52,304 nucleotides of DNA, taken from contig NZ_PJII01000018.1 in assembly GCF_002929215.1 (NCBI RefSeq), positions 1 to 52,304 of the forward strand. Reading direction: 5' to 3'. The notes beneath the pieces were generated by a model. It was not told the origin of the DNA, did not search any database, and saw nothing but the letters and a program-made list of their open reading frames with translations. Positions 1 to 8,219 of this stretch are shown piece by piece (position 1 is the first letter of the stretch; the number at the start of each line of letters is the position of its first letter). The position numbers and the translations under genes are program-made. This DNA is from Arthrobacter sp. ZGTC412. GTDB taxonomy: Bacteria; Actinomycetota; Actinomycetes; Actinomycetales; Micrococcaceae.

Positions 1-298
1 GATTAATGCAGCAATGGAGGCTGCCGCCGTCATGCGCCTGAACGGATACATGCTGACCTCTTCCCGGTCCGCCTTCCGCCGTTTCACGAGGACGGCGGAT
101 CGACTATAATCTGCAAATTTACTCCCGCCGGGACAGAGCTGACAGGGCGGCAAGCAAACTGACAGGAAACTCCCAGCCAGGCAACGCACAACGAGGACCC
201 ATCCACCCGCGCCAAGGCCCAACCCGTGGTCAGGGCAGCTCTTCCCGGAGAGCCTGGCACAAGGGTTCCTCAATTATGGTTCCTGCTATCATCGCTGG
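1..298. other. Left edge, no supported gene
   Basis: A reading frame open from the left edge (about bases 2-112) ends in a stop and could be the tail of a plus-strand gene cut by the window. Its 36 residues show no motif I recognise. The rest of the stretch has no convincing start, ribosome site or hairpin. Confidence 0.3.
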
Positions 299-532
299 TC
301 AGAACGGCAGGAAGTGGCGCACGGCCGCCTCGGAATCTTCTATTGTGCGGTGCCCTTTGCGTGCCTCCGCGATAATGAGGCGCAAAATAGCCAGCAGCAA
401 GAGTGCAGTGATAGAACCGGCCACGACTGCGATAGCCAAACCGGGATCGTTAGCCAGGTGGCTTAACGACCACTGAATTGCTGGCTCCGTTGTTGTGGGC
501 CATGTTTCTGAAGGCAAAACCTCTGGTTTCAA
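299..532 (-). CDS. Small single-pass membrane protein, unknown function
   Basis: This is a 77-residue protein with one strongly hydrophobic segment at about residues 31-52 (core ALLLLAILRLII), followed by a basic stretch EARKGHR and a polar tail, so it is probably a single-pass membrane protein. The start is a TTG, chosen because a purine-rich GGAGAGAAAGG lies just upstream and no in-frame ATG is available. It sits about 105 bases downstream of the E2 gene on the same strand and could be read from the same transcript. I do not recognise the family, and the link to the dehydrogenase complex rests on position only. Confidence 0.4.
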   Translation of the reverse strand: MKPEVLPSETWPTTTEPAIQWSLSHLANDPGLAIAVVAGSITALLLLAILRLIIAEARKGHRTIEDSEAAVRHFLPF

Positions 533-637
533 CAGCCTTTCTCTCCTACCTAGTGCCTTGGTAAAGCCCAGTACGCGGAGCGGGCCGCCAAGAGTTCCGA
601 TACTTTAGCTCAAGTGACCTTGAACCAGATTGAGCTT

Positions 638-1942
638 TTAGAGCAGGAGGCTCAGAGGGGTCTCAATTCTCCGTTTGAGGGACGAGAGCAGTTGGGCGCC
701 TACGGAACCATCGATGACCCGGTGATCAGCAGAGAGAGTGCAAGTCATAACCGTGGCTACCGCCAGTTCGCCGTCACGGACCACTGGTCGTTGCTCGGCC
801 GCTCCGACTGCCAGGATTCCTGCCTGCGGCGGATTGAGAATGGCCGAAAATTCCTTGGTTCCGTACATGCCGAGGTTGGTCAGGCTGAACGCTCCCCCCT
901 CCAACTCCTGTTGCCGGATACGTCCCGTTGAGGCGCGTTCCTTGTAGTCGGTCATTGTCTGAACCAGGGCGCTTATGGAAAGCCGGTCGAGTCCGCGAAT
1001 GACGGGCGTGAGGAGGCCATCATCCGTGGCAATGGCCACCGAGACATCGACGCTTGAGTAGCGGCGGATGCTGTCTCCCTGCCAGGTGGCGTTCGCCGCC
1101 GGGGTGTCTGTGAGTGCGCCGCCGAGGGCTTTGAGGACAAGGTCATTGACGGTGACCTTCAGTCCGGTCGACTCAAACCCGTCGTTGATTTGCCGACGCA
1201 AGGCCAGAAGGGCATCCATCGAAACATCGATGGAGACGTAGAAGTGCGGAACCGTCGTCTTCGATTCGGTCAGGCGACGGGCGATGGCGCGCCGCATCCC
1301 CGACAAGGGGAGGTCTTCAAAGTTGCTTCCTGCCAGCGGCACCGCTTCGCCCTTAGTCCCGGCAGATGGTTCGGCGGGTGCCGGCGAATCAGCCGGGAGA
1401 GTCGTTGGAACAGTTCCTGCAGGGTGGCTTAGGGCCAGTTCGACGTCGCGGCGCAAGATCCTGCCCTGGGGACCTGAGCCATTCAACGCGGTTACATCAA
1501 CGCCGGCGTCCTTCGCGAGCTTGCGGGCGATGGGCGTGCTGAAAACCCGCTCTCGCGGAGACGTTGATGGGCCGGCGGCTGGCGCTTCCCCGGTATCAGT
1601 AAGGGTGGGCGCTTCTGTGTCGCTTGGTACCGGCTGTTGTGATTCGCTCTCCGTAGCGCCGCTTGCTGCGGCGATTTGGCGGTCGATGGAAGATTCGTCT
1701 TCGCCAGGCTCGACGAGTACTGCGATTGGTTCCCCTACCTCCACGGAGGTTCCGGGCTCGATGAGCAGCCGACCCACGGTGCCCTGGGCTTCTGCTTCGA
1801 GTTCAACGGTTGCCTTCTCGGTCTCGATTTCGGCTATTGGCTGGCCCGCGGCGATGGTATCCCCCACCGATACGAGCCATTGCTGAATAGCGGCCTCGGT
1901 TGCATCGGCCACGACGGCCGGCATGGTGATGATTGTTGCCAT
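638..1942 (-). CDS. Dihydrolipoamide acyltransferase (E2) of a 2-oxoacid dehydrogenase complex
   Basis: E2 core enzymes move the acyl group from lipoamide to CoA in pyruvate, acetoin or branched-chain 2-oxoacid dehydrogenase complexes. Three expected parts are visible in 434 residues. An N-terminal lipoyl domain carries the lipoylated lysine in IETEKATVE (Lys43). A peripheral-subunit-binding domain lies at about 137-172 (VFSTPIARKLA...GRILRRDV). The C-terminal catalytic domain ends with the active-site motif DHRVIDG (His407, Asp411). The linkers are Ala/Pro/Glu-rich as usual. The gene starts 30 bases after the E1 stop, with an AAGGAA ribosome site, so the two are co-transcribed. There is only one lipoyl domain and no E3 gene nearby, so a housekeeping E3 is probably shared. 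The substrate cannot be read from the sequence; acetoin or a branched-chain oxoacid are the main candidates. Confidence 0.9.
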   Translation of the reverse strand: MATIITMPAVVADATEAAIQQWLVSVGDTIAAGQPIAEIETEKATVELEAEAQGTVGRLLIEPGTSVEVGEPIAVLVEPGEDESSIDRQIAAASGATESESQQPVPSDTEAPTLTDTGEAPAAGPSTSPRERVFSTPIARKLAKDAGVDVTALNGSGPQGRILRRDVELALSHPAGTVPTTLPADSPAPAEPSAGTKGEAVPLAGSNFEDLPLSGMRRAIARRLTESKTTVPHFYVSIDVSMDALLALRRQINDGFESTGLKVTVNDLVLKALGGALTDTPAANATWQGDSIRRYSSVDVSVAIATDDGLLTPVIRGLDRLSISALVQTMTDYKERASTGRIRQQELEGGAFSLTNLGMYGTKEFSAILNPPQAGILAVGAAEQRPVVRDGELAVATVMTCTLSADHRVIDGSVGAQLLSSLKRRIETPLSLLL

Positions 1943-1971
1943 GGTGGTTCCGTTCCTTCAGTAAGCGTGGG

Positions 1972-4179
1972 TCAGGAATGACCGAGGTTCCGGGCGACTT
2001 CGTCAAAACCCGCGAGCACGTCGTCCAGGCTGGCGTTGGCTGCAGCTTCAAGGACCTTGGAGATACTTGGGGAAGCTTCCCGGCCCGTAACGCGTTGAAT
2101 GGGCTGGTCCAGATAATCGAAAAAACGCCGCTGGATCTCGTCAGCGAGCCAGGCGCCGTAGGACGTGCCGCGGGCTCCCTGCTCGATAATCAGGACGTTA
2201 TTGGTTTTTTGGATGGACTCTTCGATGGTGTCCCAATCGAGGGATGCCCTGTCCAGCCAACGCAGGTCGATGACTTCGGCATCGAGGTCGGCGCGCTGTT
2301 CGGCGGCGAGGAGTGCCATATCAACCATGTTCAAGTAGCTGAGTACAGTGACGCCTTTGCCTGCTCGACGAATTGACGCCTGCCCGAGGGGCAGCCGGTA
2401 GTCTAGGTCGTCCTCGGGGATCTCGCCCTTTTCCCCGTACAAATCAACGTGTTCAAGCACGAGCACGGGATCCTGGAGATCAAGGGCAGTGTTCATCAGC
2501 CCGATGTAATCCCGAGGGGTGGAAGGTGCCACGATCCGCCAGCCTGGGCTGGTGGCGAAGATGCCGGCGGGGTCCATGGAGTGCTGGGATCCGTAGCCGG
2601 CGCCCATGGCGACTTTGGAACGCAGCACGACGGGCATGCCTGACTGGCCACCGAACATGTGCCGGGCTTTGGCTATCTGGTTGAAGACCTGGTCAGCCGC
2701 CACCCAAAGGAAGTCAGAGTACATAAATTCGACGATTGGCTTGTAGCGGCCGGTCATGGCTAGTCCCCCGCCGAGGCCGGCGAAGGCATTTTCACTGATG
2801 GGAGTTCCGAGCACACGGTCCGGGTAGGAGTCCTTGAGTCCCCGTGTTGCACCATTGGTGCCGCCCTTGAGCCGGTGCACGTCTTCGCCCAGGATGACGA
2901 CACCTGGGTCAGTCGCCATGCGCCGGCCCAGCACGTCGGCGATCGCATCAACAAACCGCCGGGTTGTCGTCGCTGTTTGGGCACCGTCGTCCAGGAATGG
3001 TCCTGCCGTGACCGGTTCGGCGCGGACCCCGTCGTCTACGGTTAACGTGTCGGGCCACAGGGCGGGACGTATTCGCCGGGCTCCCTTGCTGCTTTCGGGG
3101 TCCTTCTCGGTGATTCCGTCGACAATGCCGGTGATCATCTCCGTGATACGGGACTGCAGGTCTTCGCGTTGTTCCCCGGTCAGCAGTCCTCTCTGGATCA
3201 TTTCGACGGCAACCTTGTCCAACGGATCCCGGTCGCGCCACTGTTTTTCTTCTTCTTTGCTGCGGTAGCCGAACGCGCTTCCCGGGAATGGCCCGTTCTG
3301 GTGGAAGTAGCGGTAGGTCTCGGCTTCAATAAGGGTTGGACCCTTCCCGGAACGCATGTGCTGGACCGCTGCCTGCTGGGCGAGGTACACGGCCAAGGGA
3401 TCCATTCCGTCGACGCGCCAGGACTTGATGCCGAAGCCCGGACCACGGGCTCCCAGGCGCGGTTCGCCGGTGACGTCTGATACGTGGGTTGAGACAGCGT
3501 AGAGGTTGTTTTCGATAAAAAAGCACAGGGGCAGGTCCCAGGCAGCCGCGAGATTGAAGGTTTCCAGCGTCGAGCCGATGTTGGAGGCGCCGTCACCAAA
3601 GTAGGTGACTGTGACGTCCATGCCATTGGTTCCTGATCCGGTCTGTGCGTCGTGGCGCTGTGCCCATGCGTTGCCGGCCGCCAGGGGAACGCCGCCTCCA
3701 ACGATGGCATTTGTTCCTAAGGCGCCGGCCTTGAGCCACTGCAGATGCATGGACCCGCCCCTGCCTCCGCTGAAACCCGACTTAAGCCCAAGGATCTCGG
3801 TCATGGTCCGGTGGAGGAACTCCAGAACCTGCTCATCTTTGATTCCTTCGGCAACTTTCATGCCCTCGGGGCGCAAGAACGTGAGCCCTTTGGCGAGGAA
3901 CTGGTGGTGGCCCCGGTGGGTACCGTTGACTCCATCGCTGCCACGCAGGGCCAGGACAGAGCCAACGGCTGACCCTTCCTGTCCGATGCTGGAGTGCGCA
4001 GGACCGTGAACCAGTCCTTCCCCAGCCAGTTGCAGAACAATTTCTTCGAACACACGGACAGTGGTCATCTGCACCAGCATGGCTTCGAGCAGCGCCGGGT
4101 CCGCTGCGTCCCAGTCATCCGAGGATGTACGCAGCTCCACGCACGTCGTTGAGTATGTCAATGGGGTGTCGGTAGACAT
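1972..4179 (-). CDS. Thiamine-diphosphate-dependent dehydrogenase E1, alpha and beta subunits fused
   Basis: E1 decarboxylates a 2-oxoacid (or cleaves acetoin) on thiamine diphosphate and passes the acyl or aldehyde unit to lipoyl-E2. In this 735-residue protein the first half is E1-alpha-like, with the ThDP motif beginning GDG at 195-197 and ending NN at 224-225. From about residue 400 it is E1-beta-like (VVILGEDV, PISENAFAG, PIVEFMYSDF). In acetoin and branched-chain complexes these are commonly separate polypeptides, so this is a fused form. ATG at 4179 is preferred over the adjacent TTG because AGGAG lies five bases before it. The gene heads a minus-strand operon with E2. Its promoter faces the GntR gene and contains two palindromes, which suggests GntR control. 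The exact oxoacid is unknown. Confidence 0.85.
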   Translation of the reverse strand: MSTDTPLTYSTTCVELRTSSDDWDAADPALLEAMLVQMTTVRVFEEIVLQLAGEGLVHGPAHSSIGQEGSAVGSVLALRGSDGVNGTHRGHHQFLAKGLTFLRPEGMKVAEGIKDEQVLEFLHRTMTEILGLKSGFSGGRGGSMHLQWLKAGALGTNAIVGGGVPLAAGNAWAQRHDAQTGSGTNGMDVTVTYFGDGASNIGSTLETFNLAAAWDLPLCFFIENNLYAVSTHVSDVTGEPRLGARGPGFGIKSWRVDGMDPLAVYLAQQAAVQHMRSGKGPTLIEAETYRYFHQNGPFPGSAFGYRSKEEEKQWRDRDPLDKVAVEMIQRGLLTGEQREDLQSRITEMITGIVDGITEKDPESSKGARRIRPALWPDTLTVDDGVRAEPVTAGPFLDDGAQTATTTRRFVDAIADVLGRRMATDPGVVILGEDVHRLKGGTNGATRGLKDSYPDRVLGTPISENAFAGLGGGLAMTGRYKPIVEFMYSDFLWVAADQVFNQIAKARHMFGGQSGMPVVLRSKVAMGAGYGSQHSMDPAGIFATSPGWRIVAPSTPRDYIGLMNTALDLQDPVLVLEHVDLYGEKGEIPEDDLDYRLPLGQASIRRAGKGVTVLSYLNMVDMALLAAEQRADLDAEVIDLRWLDRASLDWDTIEESIQKTNNVLIIEQGARGTSYGAWLADEIQRRFFDYLDQPIQRVTGREASPSISKVLEAAANASLDDVLAGFDEVARNLGHS

Positions 4180-4230
4180 CAAAGCTCCTGCGGCGTTGAA
4201 GGAAGGGCGATTTCTTCAAGAGTAGAGACC

Positions 4231-4244
4231 CATTGGATCCAATG
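4231..4244. promoter_or_regulatory. Palindromic operator 1 for the divergent GntR regulator
   Basis: CATTGGATCCAATG is a perfect 14-bp palindrome between the E1 and GntR genes. A second copy of its 12-bp core, ATTGGATCCAAT, occurs 51 bp away. FCD-type GntR regulators typically bind short palindromes of this kind. Binding by the adjacent regulator is inferred. Confidence 0.7.
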
Positions 4245-4281
4245 CAATAGTTTTTGGAAGCAAAGCCTTGTTTATGCTCGG

Positions 4282-4295
4282 CATTGGATCCAATC
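4282..4295. promoter_or_regulatory. Palindromic operator 2 for the divergent GntR regulator
   Basis: This is the second copy of ATTGGATCCAAT (4283-4294), lying 24 bases before the chosen GntR start codon. The 51-bp centre-to-centre spacing is close to five helical turns, so both sites would face the same side of the DNA. Confidence 0.7.
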
Positions 4296-4318
4296 TTTCT
4301 TTTCCGTATGCTGAGAGC

Positions 4319-4990
4319 ATGACAACGGAAGTCACGACATCGAGGAAAACCGGGGCGGCAAGTCAGCGAATTGCCGATGAGCTGGGCAGTCGAATCCTCT
4401 CGGGTGCCCTGCCGCCTGGGACAAGGATCAGGCAGGAGCAGATAGCCGAGGAACTTGGTGTCAGCAGACTGCCCATACGCGAAGCGCTGCGCATCCTCGA
4501 GTCCAAGGGGCTGGTAACCCTGGTGCCGGCAACGGGGGCCTGGGTGAGCTCAATGAACCTTGCCGAGTGTGTTGAAACCTATCTGATCCGGGAGCGCCTC
4601 GAGCCGCTTGCCCTTGGTCAGGCCCTCGCGGGCATCGGCGAGGAGACTATCGACCTGATGGAAGCTCTGGTACTCGAGATGGAAAACTCGGAGACCCTCG
4701 AGGAGTTCATGGACCTGGACAGACAGTTCCATCAGTTGAGCTTCCGAAGTGCCGGGATGCCAACACTGCTGGACATGGTGGAGCGGTTGTGGAATACGAC
4801 CCAGCATTATCGGCGTGCTTACGTGCAGATTGTCGGCATCGACGGGCTGAGGGAAACCCACCTTGAGCACAGCCTGCTCGTTGCGGCGATCCGCAGGCGT
4901 GATCGCCGCTCCGCGGAGGAATTGCACGGCCTTCACATCCGCAAAACCAGGCTCTCACTGGCGGATCACCCCGAAATATTCGACAGCTAA
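4319..4990 (+). CDS. GntR-family transcriptional regulator, FCD (FadR) subgroup
   Basis: The 223-residue protein has an N-terminal winged helix (ELGSRILSGALPPGTRI, then EELGVSRLPIREALRILES) and a C-terminal all-helical FCD ligand domain. Asp and His residues in DLDRQFHQL and ETHLEHSLLVAAI are typical of the FCD metal/ligand pocket. Such regulators usually repress a divergent catabolic operon and release DNA on binding an organic acid. ATG at 4319 is preferred because the longer reading frame from 4268 runs through operator 2; the ribosome site is weak. It diverges from the E1/E2 operon and is followed after 14 bases by the VOC gene, so it probably controls both directions and itself. Confidence 0.85.
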   Translation: MTTEVTTSRKTGAASQRIADELGSRILSGALPPGTRIRQEQIAEELGVSRLPIREALRILESKGLVTLVPATGAWVSSMNLAECVETYLIRERLEPLALGQALAGIGEETIDLMEALVLEMENSETLEEFMDLDRQFHQLSFRSAGMPTLLDMVERLWNTTQHYRRAYVQIVGIDGLRETHLEHSLLVAAIRRRDRRSAEELHGLHIRKTRLSLADHPEIFDS

Positions 4991-5004
4991 CAGGAAGGCT
5001 GGAC

Positions 5005-5535
5005 ATGAACGAATCCTCACAGCGTCGGGGAGTTCCGGGAATCACCGGGACGGACCACATAGGTTTCACCGTTCCTGACATCGAAGAGGCGCACCGCTTC
5101 CTGGTGGACGTTATTGGCTGCGACTACGTTTACTCGCTGGGCCCGTTTCCTGCGGACCCCGGCCTGATGCGCGACAAACTCAACGTTCACCCCCAGGCAG
5201 TGATGAAGGAGATCCGTTTCTATCGGTGTTTCAACGGAGCCAACTTCGAGGTTTTCCACTACGAATCACCCGATCAAACCCTCGATCCGCCACGCAACAG
5301 CGACGTGGGCGGGCACCACATCGCCTTTTACGTGGAAGACCTTGACACCGCCGTCGCCTACCTGAAGGGATGCGGCATCACCATCCTCGGTGAGCCAACG
5401 CGAAGCGCCGGAGCCAGCGCAGGCCAGCGGTGGGTTTACTTCCTGGCGCCCTGGGGCATGCAGTTCGAACTCGTTTCTTTCCCCGGCGGCAAAGCCTACG
5501 AAGCCACGGCCCCGGTCAAACTTTGGAAGCCCTGA
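5005..5535 (+). CDS. VOC-family (glyoxalase/dioxygenase fold) protein
   Basis: The 176-residue protein has the paired beta-alpha-beta-beta-beta layout of the vicinal-oxygen-chelate superfamily. The first metal histidine is in TDHIGFTV (about residue 15) and the second module begins at GGHHIAFYV (about residue 95). A Glu in MQFELVSFPGG near the end is a plausible third ligand. Members include glyoxalase I, extradiol dioxygenases, methylmalonyl-CoA epimerase and resistance proteins, and I cannot choose among them. A strong AGGAAGG ribosome site precedes the ATG, and the gene follows the GntR gene closely, so it is probably part of the same regulon as the dehydrogenase. Confidence 0.8.
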   Translation: MNESSQRRGVPGITGTDHIGFTVPDIEEAHRFLVDVIGCDYVYSLGPFPADPGLMRDKLNVHPQAVMKEIRFYRCFNGANFEVFHYESPDQTLDPPRNSDVGGHHIAFYVEDLDTAVAYLKGCGITILGEPTRSAGASAGQRWVYFLAPWGMQFELVSFPGGKAYEATAPVKLWKP

Positions 5536-5711
5536 CCGGCACTTCTTCAGCACAAAGCACTCCCGCGTTCTGTGCCCGATCAAAACGGTCCCGGTCATTC
5601 ACATATACCGAGGACTGCGTGCCCTCTATCGAGGATTTCCGCGGTGTGGCGAAATCATTCAGCGGACGGGGCCCGTCTCAACGACGGGTCCGCCGGCTGG
5701 CCATTCCCTGC

Positions 5712-7109
5712 TCAGGCGTTCGTGCCCTGCCCTGCCGCGGTGTTGAGATGCGATTGTGAATCCCGCAGGGTGCTCAATGGTCCATCTACGGTGAAGTAGC
5801 GCTTACCGGCCACGAGCAAGTCTTCTGCCGGGAACTTTGTGATGACTTCGCACCCGTCGGCGGTAACCACTACTTCTTCTTCGATACGTGCTGCCCCGAT
5901 TCCGTCGGCTGCAGGCCAGTACGTCTCCAGCGCGAATACCATGCCCTCTTCCAGGATTTCGGGGTAGTCCAGGGACACAAGCCTGGAGAAGATTGGCTTT
6001 TCCCAGATGGACAGGCCCACGCCGTGGCCGTATTGCAAGGCGAAAGCGGCCTCTTCATCCGGGAAGCCGAACTCCTGGGCTTTCGGCCAGACGCTGACGA
6101 TGTCCGCCGTTGTGGCGCCGGGCCGGACCAGGGCGATTGCGTGGTCCATGTATTCGCGCGCGCGCTTGTACGCATCCCGCTGGGCCATACTCGCGGAACC
6201 GACGGCGAAAGTCCGGTAGTAACACGTCCGGTAGCCGTTGAAGCTGTGCAGTATGTCGAAGAAGGCGGGGTCTCCCGGACGGATGAGGCGGTCGGAGAAT
6301 ACGTGCGGGTGGGGGGAGCACCTCTCGCCTGAAATTGCGTTGACCCCTTCGACGTACTCGGAGCCCAGGTCGTAGAGGGCCTTGGAGACCAGCCCCACGC
6401 ACTCGTTTTCGCGGACGCCTGGCCGCAGGAAGCTGTAGAGGTCCTCGTAGGCCGCATCCACCATGGAAGCGGCTTGTGTCAGCAACGTGATTTCGTCGGA
6501 GGTTTTGATCCGCCGGGCTTCAAGGAAAATCTGCTGTCCGTCGACGACCGTTATCCCTGCTTTCTGCAGGGCAAAGAGGATCGGCAGCTCGATAACGTCC
6601 ACACCCAATGGCTCGTTCAGGAGACCGAACTTCTCCAGTTCGCGCTTGATCTTCTCCGCAACCTTTTCGGCCATCGCTGCATCCGGACTGAACGCACCGC
6701 GCAGGAGCGAGATGCCGGCGCGGGCTCCGGACTCTGCGCGTGGCCTGGTGGCACCATGATGGGGGGCGTGTGGATCGGCGTCGGCTTCTGCTGTTGTTTG
6801 GTCAAGCCAAGGGTTGAAGAGCTTGTGGTGCTTCGCGGCGGATCCGAAATCCCAGGAGATGGGGTCGCTGTTTCTGGTCAGGAGGCTGAAGCGGATCATC
6901 TTGTCGATGGCCCAGGTTCCGATGTGGGTGGCGGTCATGTAGCGGATATTCGCGAAGTCGAAGGCCAGGAGCGCGCCTACCTCTGAGCCCTGGAGTTCGG
7001 CCTTCAGGCGGGCGAGCCTCTGGGTTCGGAGTCGGTCAAAGTCCAGCCGCTGCTCCCAGTCCACTCCCATGACGCCGCGTGTGGCAGTGCTGTCAAGAAT
7101 TCCAGGCAC
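5712..7109 (-). CDS. M24-fold (creatinase / Xaa-Pro peptidase / DddP-like) hydrolase or lyase
   Basis: The 465-residue protein has a creatinase-type N-terminal domain (AFDFANIRYMTATHIG) and a C-terminal pita-bread domain. In M24 peptidases two metal Asp residues lie 11 residues apart. Here the first is present (Asp285 in FFDILHSF) but the second position is Cys296 in NGYRTCYYRT. The later His (YGHGVGL) and Glu positions (FALETYW, RIEEEVVV) are kept. Creatinase also lacks these aspartates, so the protein may be metal-free or have altered metal binding, and it need not be a peptidase. A GTG start follows GGAGG at good spacing. It lies 70 bases after the SDR on the same strand. The substrate is unknown; size and layout also recall the DMSP lyase DddP. 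Confidence 0.7.
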   Translation of the reverse strand: MPGILDSTATRGVMGVDWEQRLDFDRLRTQRLARLKAELQGSEVGALLAFDFANIRYMTATHIGTWAIDKMIRFSLLTRNSDPISWDFGSAAKHHKLFNPWLDQTTAEADADPHAPHHGATRPRAESGARAGISLLRGAFSPDAAMAEKVAEKIKRELEKFGLLNEPLGVDVIELPILFALQKAGITVVDGQQIFLEARRIKTSDEITLLTQAASMVDAAYEDLYSFLRPGVRENECVGLVSKALYDLGSEYVEGVNAISGERCSPHPHVFSDRLIRPGDPAFFDILHSFNGYRTCYYRTFAVGSASMAQRDAYKRAREYMDHAIALVRPGATTADIVSVWPKAQEFGFPDEEAAFALQYGHGVGLSIWEKPIFSRLVSLDYPEILEEGMVFALETYWPAADGIGAARIEEEVVVTADGCEVITKFPAEDLLVAGKRYFTVDGPLSTLRDSQSHLNTAAGQGTNA

Positions 7110-7179
7110 GATAAGTCCTCCAGTTATATAGTGAATTTGCAGCCTTGTATGGCTGTCGTTACTGCCGCCCTTCGGCGGA

Positions 7180-7965
7180 TTAGACGAGGACCATTCCCCC
7201 GTCGATCATGACGACCTGTCCTGTCATGTAGTCCGAGTCCTTGGATGCAAGAAACAGGGCAGTCCCGGCGATGTCAGTGACGTTGGCAGGGCGCCCCCGC
7301 AGAATGCCTTCAGCGAATGAGCTCATGGCCTCTCCGGGAGCGCTTGAATCCCCGATTTCCATAAGGTCCTGGTCCAGTTTTGCCCACAGTGGTGTGTCGA
7401 CGACCCCCGGGGCGAACGCGTTGCAGGTGATGTCGTGTTCAGCAAGTCCTCTGGCCGCCGCCTGCGTCAGCGAGATAACAGCCGCCTTGGAGGCACAGTA
7501 GGGCGCAAAGCTGGGGTAGCCCTGCCTCCCCGCCATCGAGGAGGTATTGATGATCTTGCCGCCCTGGCCCTGGACGATAAATTGTTTCGCCGCTTCCTGG
7601 ATGCCGATAAGTGTGCCGAGCCCGTTGACCTCCATGATGGAACGCCAGTTCTCTTCAGTTACATCGAGCAAATGCAGCGGCTTGTTGTAACCGGCGTTGT
7701 TGAACCAGACATCAATTCGTCCGAAGGCCGTAACAGCGGCTTCAACGATCCCCTTGACGTCTTGGCGCTTTACAACGTCCGCCTGGACGGCAACGGCGCG
7801 TCCGCCTGATGCATGAATCTTCTGGGCAGCAATTTCCGCGGCTTCACCGTTAAGGTCTGCAATCACTATCCTGGCGCCTTCTGCAGCCAGCGCTTCCGCG
7901 ATTCCGAGTCCGATTCCGCTACCTGACCCGGTAATGATCGCCACTCGCTCTTCCATGCGGCTCAT
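7180..7965 (-). CDS. Short-chain dehydrogenase/reductase (classical SDR)
   Basis: The 261-residue protein has the cofactor motif TGSGSGIGLGIAE near the N-terminus, NNAG in the middle, a catalytic Ser (NTSSMAG) and YCASK with the Tyr-Lys pair. Asp in VIADLN after beta-2 suggests NAD(H) preference. The overall pattern resembles acetoin/butanediol and polyol dehydrogenases, but the substrate is not determined. The start was set at 7965, not further upstream, because GAGGGAG lies just before this ATG and the extra N-terminus lacks family character. It heads a minus-strand unit with the M24-fold gene. Its promoter region carries a motif shared with the transporter operon at 9.4 kb. Confidence 0.85.
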   Translation of the reverse strand: MSRMEERVAIITGSGSGIGLGIAEALAAEGARIVIADLNGEAAEIAAQKIHASGGRAVAVQADVVKRQDVKGIVEAAVTAFGRIDVWFNNAGYNKPLHLLDVTEENWRSIMEVNGLGTLIGIQEAAKQFIVQGQGGKIINTSSMAGRQGYPSFAPYCASKAAVISLTQAAARGLAEHDITCNAFAPGVVDTPLWAKLDQDLMEIGDSSAPGEAMSSFAEGILRGRPANVTDIAGTALFLASKDSDYMTGQVVMIDGGMVLV

Positions 7966-8038
7966 GGTGCTCCCTCTTCCTTCGGTCGGGGCAGCAAGGG
8001 TTCTGAAAAACCAAGGCCGCCTCATTGAGGCCATGTTT

Positions 8039-8051
8039 AGTATTACTGTAC
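8039..8051. promoter_or_regulatory. Candidate operator shared with the 9.4-kb transporter promoter
   Basis: AGTATTACTGTAC upstream of the minus-strand SDR matches AGTATCAGTGTAC at 9364-9376 in 11 of 13 positions. Both lie in promoter regions flanking the XRE-cupin regulator, the obvious candidate binder. The link is inferred from two sites only. Confidence 0.45.
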
Positions 8052-8219
8052 GATTTTATACATAGTGAACAGGCCAAGGTGGCGACTGTCAAGGTCTCCT
8101 GCATGAGGGTTTACGGATAGTCGTAGGACCGGCAGGGCCTGAAGGCAGAGACGGGCAGCACGGTAACTTAGCATTGGTCAACAGTCTGGAAACCCAGGCG
8201 GAAGAAGCAGGAGGCGCCC

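Noticed and set aside
4268-4318. Longer GntR start at 4268
   Set aside because: The extra 17 codons run through the second palindromic operator and have no winged-helix character.
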